Part shown: positions 32,430 to 34,650 of the stretch, one piece after another
Layout: each line of letters opens with the position of its first letter
How positions within the stretch are numbered: the first letter of the stretch is position 1
Virus record (IMG/VR): IMGVR_UViG_3300037558_003017
Location: 1-34,650 of that record
Length of the DNA stretch: 34,650 nucleotides
Origin: a virus
Direction: 5' to 3' (one strand)
Translations under genes and position numbers: made by a program
The notes under the pieces: generated by a model
Told to the model about the DNA's origin: nothing
What the model saw: the letters and a program-made list of their open reading frames with translations, nothing else
The model's database searches: none

Positions 32430-32636
32430 TCAGCATGCGTCATCACCGGCTGCGATTGCCGCGCCAGCTTCGTCAAACAAATCAGGCCGCACCAACCTTA
32501 TGTACATAAGGCGCGCTTTAGGGATCCCGGTTTTGCGCCAACCTGACACCGATGCAGGATCAATGTCGAACATCAGCGCAGTCTTAGAGGTTCCGCCGAG
32601 AGCATCGATGATCTGGGAGTGGAGTGGATTTTCCAT
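32430..32636 (-). CDS. Cro-like regulator (YdaS/Cro helix-turn-helix)
   Basis: 68 aa. The helix-turn-helix runs about 12-45: DALGGTSKTALMFDIDPASV, SGWRKTGIPKARLMYI. This is the YdaS/Cro form usual for lambdoid Cro-position proteins in Gram-negatives. It is divergent from the repressor gene across the operator region and is the first gene of the leftward early transcript. The promoter -10 ends 6 nt before the ATG, so the mRNA is predicted to be leaderless, and no ribosome site is present. Confidence 0.85.
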   Translation of the reverse strand: MENPLHSQIIDALGGTSKTALMFDIDPASVSGWRKTGIPKARLMYIRLVRPDLFDEAGAAIAAGDDAC

Positions 32637-32642
32637 TCCATA

Positions 32643-32671
32643 ATTTTAGGCTCGCCTAATTTTTGACGCAA
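32643..32671 (-). promoter_or_regulatory. Early leftward promoter (PR-like) of cro
   Basis: On the - strand TTGCGT, 17 bp, TAAAAT. The predicted start of transcription is at or next to 32636, the first base of the cro ATG. The first operator (32646-32659) overlaps the -10 and the spacer, so repressor binding there would block it. Confidence 0.65.
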
Positions 32672-32738
32672 TGTTTATTTTAGGCATGCCTAACATCCTA
32701 AATGTTAGGATTGCCTAACTTTTATTAGGAGCGCCTTA
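32646..32738. promoter_or_regulatory. Immunity operator region (four operators)
   Basis: Four 14-bp sites of the TTAGGCNNGCCTAA type: 32646-32659 (TTAGGCTCGCCTAA), 32680-32693 (TTAGGCATGCCTAA), 32705-32718 (TTAGGATTGCCTAA) and a weaker one at 32725-32738 (TTAGGAGCGCCTTA) that overlaps the ribosome site and start of the repressor gene. The last site suits negative autoregulation. Confidence 0.85.
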
Positions 32739-33058
32739 TGACCTGGAATGACCGACTCAAAGAAGCACGTGCCAAACGCGGGATTACCAAGTCGGATTTA
32801 GCAAAGACGGTGGGGGTCAGCGCCCCAACCATGACCGACTGGGAAAGCGGCGAAATTAAACGTATTGATGGTGAAAACTTACTGAAACTATCTGATGCTC
32901 TTGGCGTTTCGCCACACTGGCTGATATGGGGAAAACAGACAGCGACATCGGCCGATACCGAATCTAATGAAATTGCACTAGCTATCTCACGATTAACGGA
33001 CACAGCTCAACGAGATGCAATTGTCACTCAATTGAAGGCATTTGGAGTTCTCCAATAA
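32738..33058 (+). CDS. Immunity repressor (CI-position), XRE family
   Basis: 106 aa. The XRE helix-turn-helix covers about 5-60: RLKEARAKRGITKSDLAKTV, then SAPTMTDWESGEIKRI. The last 40 residues are a short helical tail; there is no LexA-like Ser/Lys peptidase domain, so RecA-driven self-cleavage is not expected. AGGAG lies 6 nt before the ATG, within operator 4. It diverges from the Cro-like gene, and its probable operators recur at the PL-like promoter. It should hold the prophage silent by blocking both. Confidence 0.85.
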   Translation: MTWNDRLKEARAKRGITKSDLAKTVGVSAPTMTDWESGEIKRIDGENLLKLSDALGVSPHWLIWGKQTATSADTESNEIALAISRLTDTAQRDAIVTQLKAFGVLQ

Positions 33059-33083
33059 AGCCTACTGCCAAGGGGAAATAATC

Positions 33084-33716
33084 ATGCTTGCTCAAAAACG
33101 AGGCTCCCGGCTCCCGAGGTTAGGGCGAAGAAAAAGGAACCATCCTGCCCATAGTCAATACGCTGAACAAATTGAGTTGCTACAGGGAATAATTTTTGCC
33201 GGGATGGAGAGGCTCGGGATAGACACCAATGACTCAGAGTTGATTGCGCATCTTATGGCAGAAAATAGCTTATCAGATTGCCAACCCCGGGAAGGCGATG
33301 GATTAAGACGACACTGCGAATGGCTTGTTGCTCAGGCGATGATCAACCTGACAGAGATGGTCACTGGCGAATTGGACGATTCGATGACTGTTGCCAAGCT
33401 TTGCAGGTCGTTTTTATATGTTGGAATGGCCGCGAGCGTGCGTGACCTGGACCAAAACCCAATGTGTCCAACTTGCATCGTCAAGCAATATTCTTCGCAA
33501 AATGGAGCATCAGGAGCAAAAGTTAGGCATGCAGGAATGCGAGATTTAAAAGCATGGGCCATCAAAAAATACAAAGCAAAAGAATGGAGGTCGGCAAATC
33601 ACGCAGCCCAGCAACTAATGCCAGAAATCATCGAACACGGTAAAGCTATCGGAGCGGTATTGATGGAATCAAACGCCCAAAGAACTATTGCAGAGTGGTT
33701 TCGGAAGTCGGTCTAG
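33084..33716 (+). CDS. Unknown protein in the rex position
   Basis: 210 aa from ATG 33084, with AGGGG about 9 nt upstream; the start at 33042 lies inside the repressor gene. It begins with a basic tail (QKRGSRLPRLGRRKR), then helical segments, a CPTC pair near residue 130, and a basic-helical C-terminus. No family is recognised. It is 25 bp after the repressor stop in the same direction, so it is probably co-transcribed in the lysogen, where lambda has rexA/rexB. Superinfection exclusion is a fair hypothesis only. Confidence 0.7.
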   Translation: MLAQKRGSRLPRLGRRKRNHPAHSQYAEQIELLQGIIFAGMERLGIDTNDSELIAHLMAENSLSDCQPREGDGLRRHCEWLVAQAMINLTEMVTGELDDSMTVAKLCRSFLYVGMAASVRDLDQNPMCPTCIVKQYSSQNGASGAKVRHAGMRDLKAWAIKKYKAKEWRSANHAAQQLMPEIIEHGKAIGAVLMESNAQRTIAEWFRKSV

Positions 33717-33768
33717 CCGCTAGGCCGACACGTCTAGTCGCCACGATGATACGTCTAGCAGCTAGACG
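33711..33768. repeat. Three GTCTAG repeats with 21-bp spacing
   Basis: GTCTAG occurs at 33711, 33732 and 33753, exactly two helical turns apart. The outer two are palindromic (GTCTAGCCGCTAGGC and GTCTAGCAGCTAGAC), the middle one is a half site. They begin at the end of the rex-position gene and lie upstream of the AlpA-like gene, suggesting regulator or excisionase binding sites. No other feature is seen in the 132-bp gap. Confidence 0.6.
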
Positions 33769-33848
33769 ATACAGACTCGCACTCTCCTATTTGCGAACCT
33801 TGCACCACCCCGCCAAATCGTGGCGACAACGTGCAAGGATTGGTGAAC

Positions 33849-34106
33849 ATGGAAAACGCAGTCTCCAAAAACAAGACCCTTCCAGCTGACGGTATGAGTC
33901 GCTGGAAGCAGATCGAACCCTTCTCCCCTTTCTCACGCGAAAAATTCCGGCAACTGGTCATTGCCGGCAAAGCGCCTCAGCCGGTGAAGTTCTCCGAACG
34001 ATGCACGGCCTACTCTAACCGCGAGCTACACAAGTTCTTTGCTGACCCCTTGAATTATCGTGCGAAGAGCAGCGGACACTCGGTCCATGCATCTGACAAC
34101 AATTAA
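33849..34106 (+). CDS. AlpA/excisionase-like DNA-binding protein
   Basis: 85 aa from ATG 33849, with AAGGA upstream. Residues about 18-65 (WKQIEPFSPFSREKFRQLVI, then GKAPQPVKFSERCTAYSNRE) have the winged helix-turn-helix layout of AlpA-type regulators and small excisionases: a strand, a helix pair, a GxxPxPVK turn and an xxxY/W-xxxE helix. It may bind the triple repeats just upstream and act in excision control. It precedes the PL-like promoter. Confidence 0.7.
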   Translation: MENAVSKNKTLPADGMSRWKQIEPFSPFSREKFRQLVIAGKAPQPVKFSERCTAYSNRELHKFFADPLNYRAKSSGHSVHASDNN

Positions 34107-34153
34107 GGTCTGCCTAAATATTTCTTGACGGCGAAATTAGGCATACCTAATAT
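34104..34153 (+). promoter_or_regulatory. PL-like promoter with two operators
   Basis: TTGACG (34125-34130), 17 bp, TAATAT (34148-34153) is a strong sigma-70 promoter reading right. Operators flank and overlap it: 34104-34117 (TAAGGTCTGCCTAA, 12 of 14) and 34137-34150 (TTAGGCATACCTAA, 13 of 14), the latter in spacer and -10. The shared operator ties it to the repressor at 32738. Confidence 0.85.
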
Positions 34154-34187
34154 TGAAGGCACTTTGAAAACGAATCAGGAGTTGATG

Positions 34188-34397
34188 ATGGAAGAAAAAT
34201 TAGAAATCGTGACCGAAGCCGTCGCGAAAGACGAGGTTGAAGAAAATTTGTCTAGCGCCGCGGCAATTATCGACTGCGTCAGAGCGTTGACAGAAAGCGG
34301 AGCGACTTTTTCCTGCAAAGACAGCAGTATCTCGCTGGCATTACATCAAGCTCTTCGGAACATTGAGAAATCCCGATCACAGATATCCGACCTCTGA
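34188..34397 (+). CDS. Small acidic protein, first gene of the PL-like operon
   Basis: 69 aa. Tandem ATGs at 34185 and 34188; the second has better spacing (6 nt) to AGGAG. The sequence is acidic (EEKLEIVTEAVAKDEVEENL) and helical, with SISLALHQALRNIEKSRSQI towards the end. No family is recognised. Its place immediately after the repressor-controlled promoter means it should be made at once after induction or infection, where host-takeover and anti-defence proteins are often found. Confidence 0.65.
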   Translation: MEEKLEIVTEAVAKDEVEENLSSAAAIIDCVRALTESGATFSCKDSSISLALHQALRNIEKSRSQISDL

Positions 34398-34404
34398 AAA
34401 TTTT

Positions 34405-34435
34405 GGCCACCAAGTGCGGCAAACACTTGATGGCC
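34405..34435. other. Inverted repeat between two PL-operon genes
   Basis: GGCCACCAAGTG and CACTTGATGGCC form 12-nt arms with one mismatch and a 7-nt loop, 7 bp after the stop of the small acidic gene. No U-tract follows, so it is not a standard terminator. It could be an RNase-processing site, an antitermination element or a protein-binding site. Confidence 0.5.
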
Positions 34436-34467
34436 CGATGAAACTCACCCTGTCAGGAGTTAATTTC

Positions 34468-34650
34468 ATGAGCAGAAATAGTAGCATAGGCGCGTCCAGC
34501 GTCAAGGTGGCGGCGTCCTCCTCCAGCCCTGCGCCCAAAGATATGGGTTATCTGGCCCACCAGGCAGAGCAGATCGTCGCGCAGCTGGAAATCCTGCATG
34601 TCTTTGCGACGCAGAACCCCGAAGCATGCAAGCCGGCTGTCACCGGTGCC
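34468..34650 (+). CDS. Hypothetical protein, cut by the window edge
   Basis: At least 61 codons, open to the right edge. AGGAG lies 8 nt before the ATG. The start is a Ser/Ala-rich tail (MSRNSSIGASSVKVAASSSS) followed by a helical part (GYLAHQAEQIVAQLEILHVF). Too little is present for a family call. It belongs to the rightward PL-like operon. Confidence 0.65.
   Translation, partial: MSRNSSIGASSVKVAASSSSPAPKDMGYLAHQAEQIVAQLEILHVFATQNPEACKPAVTGA

Noticed and set aside
31756-32436. 226-codon leftward open frame
   Set aside because: Complement of the DUF4145 gene, which has a zinc ribbon and family motifs.
32663-32668. TTGACG as -35 of a repressor promoter
   Set aside because: No -10 at 16-18 bp; the nearest similar element (TAACAT at 32691) is 22 bp away, so the repressor promoter remains unidentified.

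Overview
The window is most of a lambdoid (siphovirus-type, HK97/lambda-like) prophage in a Gram-negative, probably betaproteobacterial (Burkholderiales, Oxalobacteraceae-like) host. The prophage assignment rests on gene order and on recognisable virion, lysis, replication and repressor genes. The host assignment is inference: GC-rich phage genes, an Rz/Rz1 spanin pair that needs an outer membrane, and a PEP-CTERM protein, a type found in exopolysaccharide-making Gram-negatives. No integrase or attachment site is in view. The left edge falls exactly on the stop codon of Rz and the right edge cuts through a gene.

Lytic genes all read leftward (- strand). From right to left: a Cro-like regulator (32.6 kb); small early genes; a replication block at 29.7-26.6 kb with an O-like initiator carrying a lambda-style intragenic origin, an unknown gene, a DnaB-like helicase and a Q-position regulator; then the late operon. 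The late operon runs: 66-aa protein, SGNH hydrolase, HNH nuclease, TerS, TerL, portal, ClpP-type protease, HK97-fold capsid, connector and adaptor genes, tail tube protein, G/GT chaperone with a -1 frameshift, tape measure H, M, L, K, I, J, collar tail fibre, fibre assembly protein, two holin-like proteins, GH19 endolysin, Rz and embedded Rz1. The G-T-H-M-L-K-I-J order is that of lambda.

The repressor gene (32.74 kb, + strand) diverges from cro across a 101-bp region with four copies of a TTAGGCNNGCCTAA-type operator. The same operator flanks a strong promoter at 34.1 kb, which is therefore a PL-like promoter driving rightward genes. Between repressor and PL lie an unknown gene in the position lambda uses for rexAB and an AlpA/excisionase-like gene preceded by three 21-bp-spaced GTCTAG repeats.

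Several genes oppose the lytic direction and look like morons or lysogeny-expressed cargo: a PEP-CTERM surface protein (23.7 kb), a DUF4062 protein that is a good defence candidate (25.3 kb), a 165-aa conserved-looking protein (29.8 kb), a KTSC protein (30.5 kb), a coiled-coil/zinc-ribbon protein (30.8 kb) and a zinc-ribbon/DUF4145 protein (31.8 kb). A leftward unknown gene and a degenerate tRNA-Gly, bracketed by terminators, sit at 24.4-25.0 kb.

Main points for a second look: the DUF4062 gene and the opposing cargo set, the PEP-CTERM gene inside a prophage, the origin with 36-bp-periodic repeats and a 13-bp inverted repeat, GGGAAAC frameshifting in G/GT, intrinsic terminators placed directly in front of late genes, a probably leaderless cro mRNA, and the two-operator-region immunity circuit with a repressor lacking a cleavage domain.
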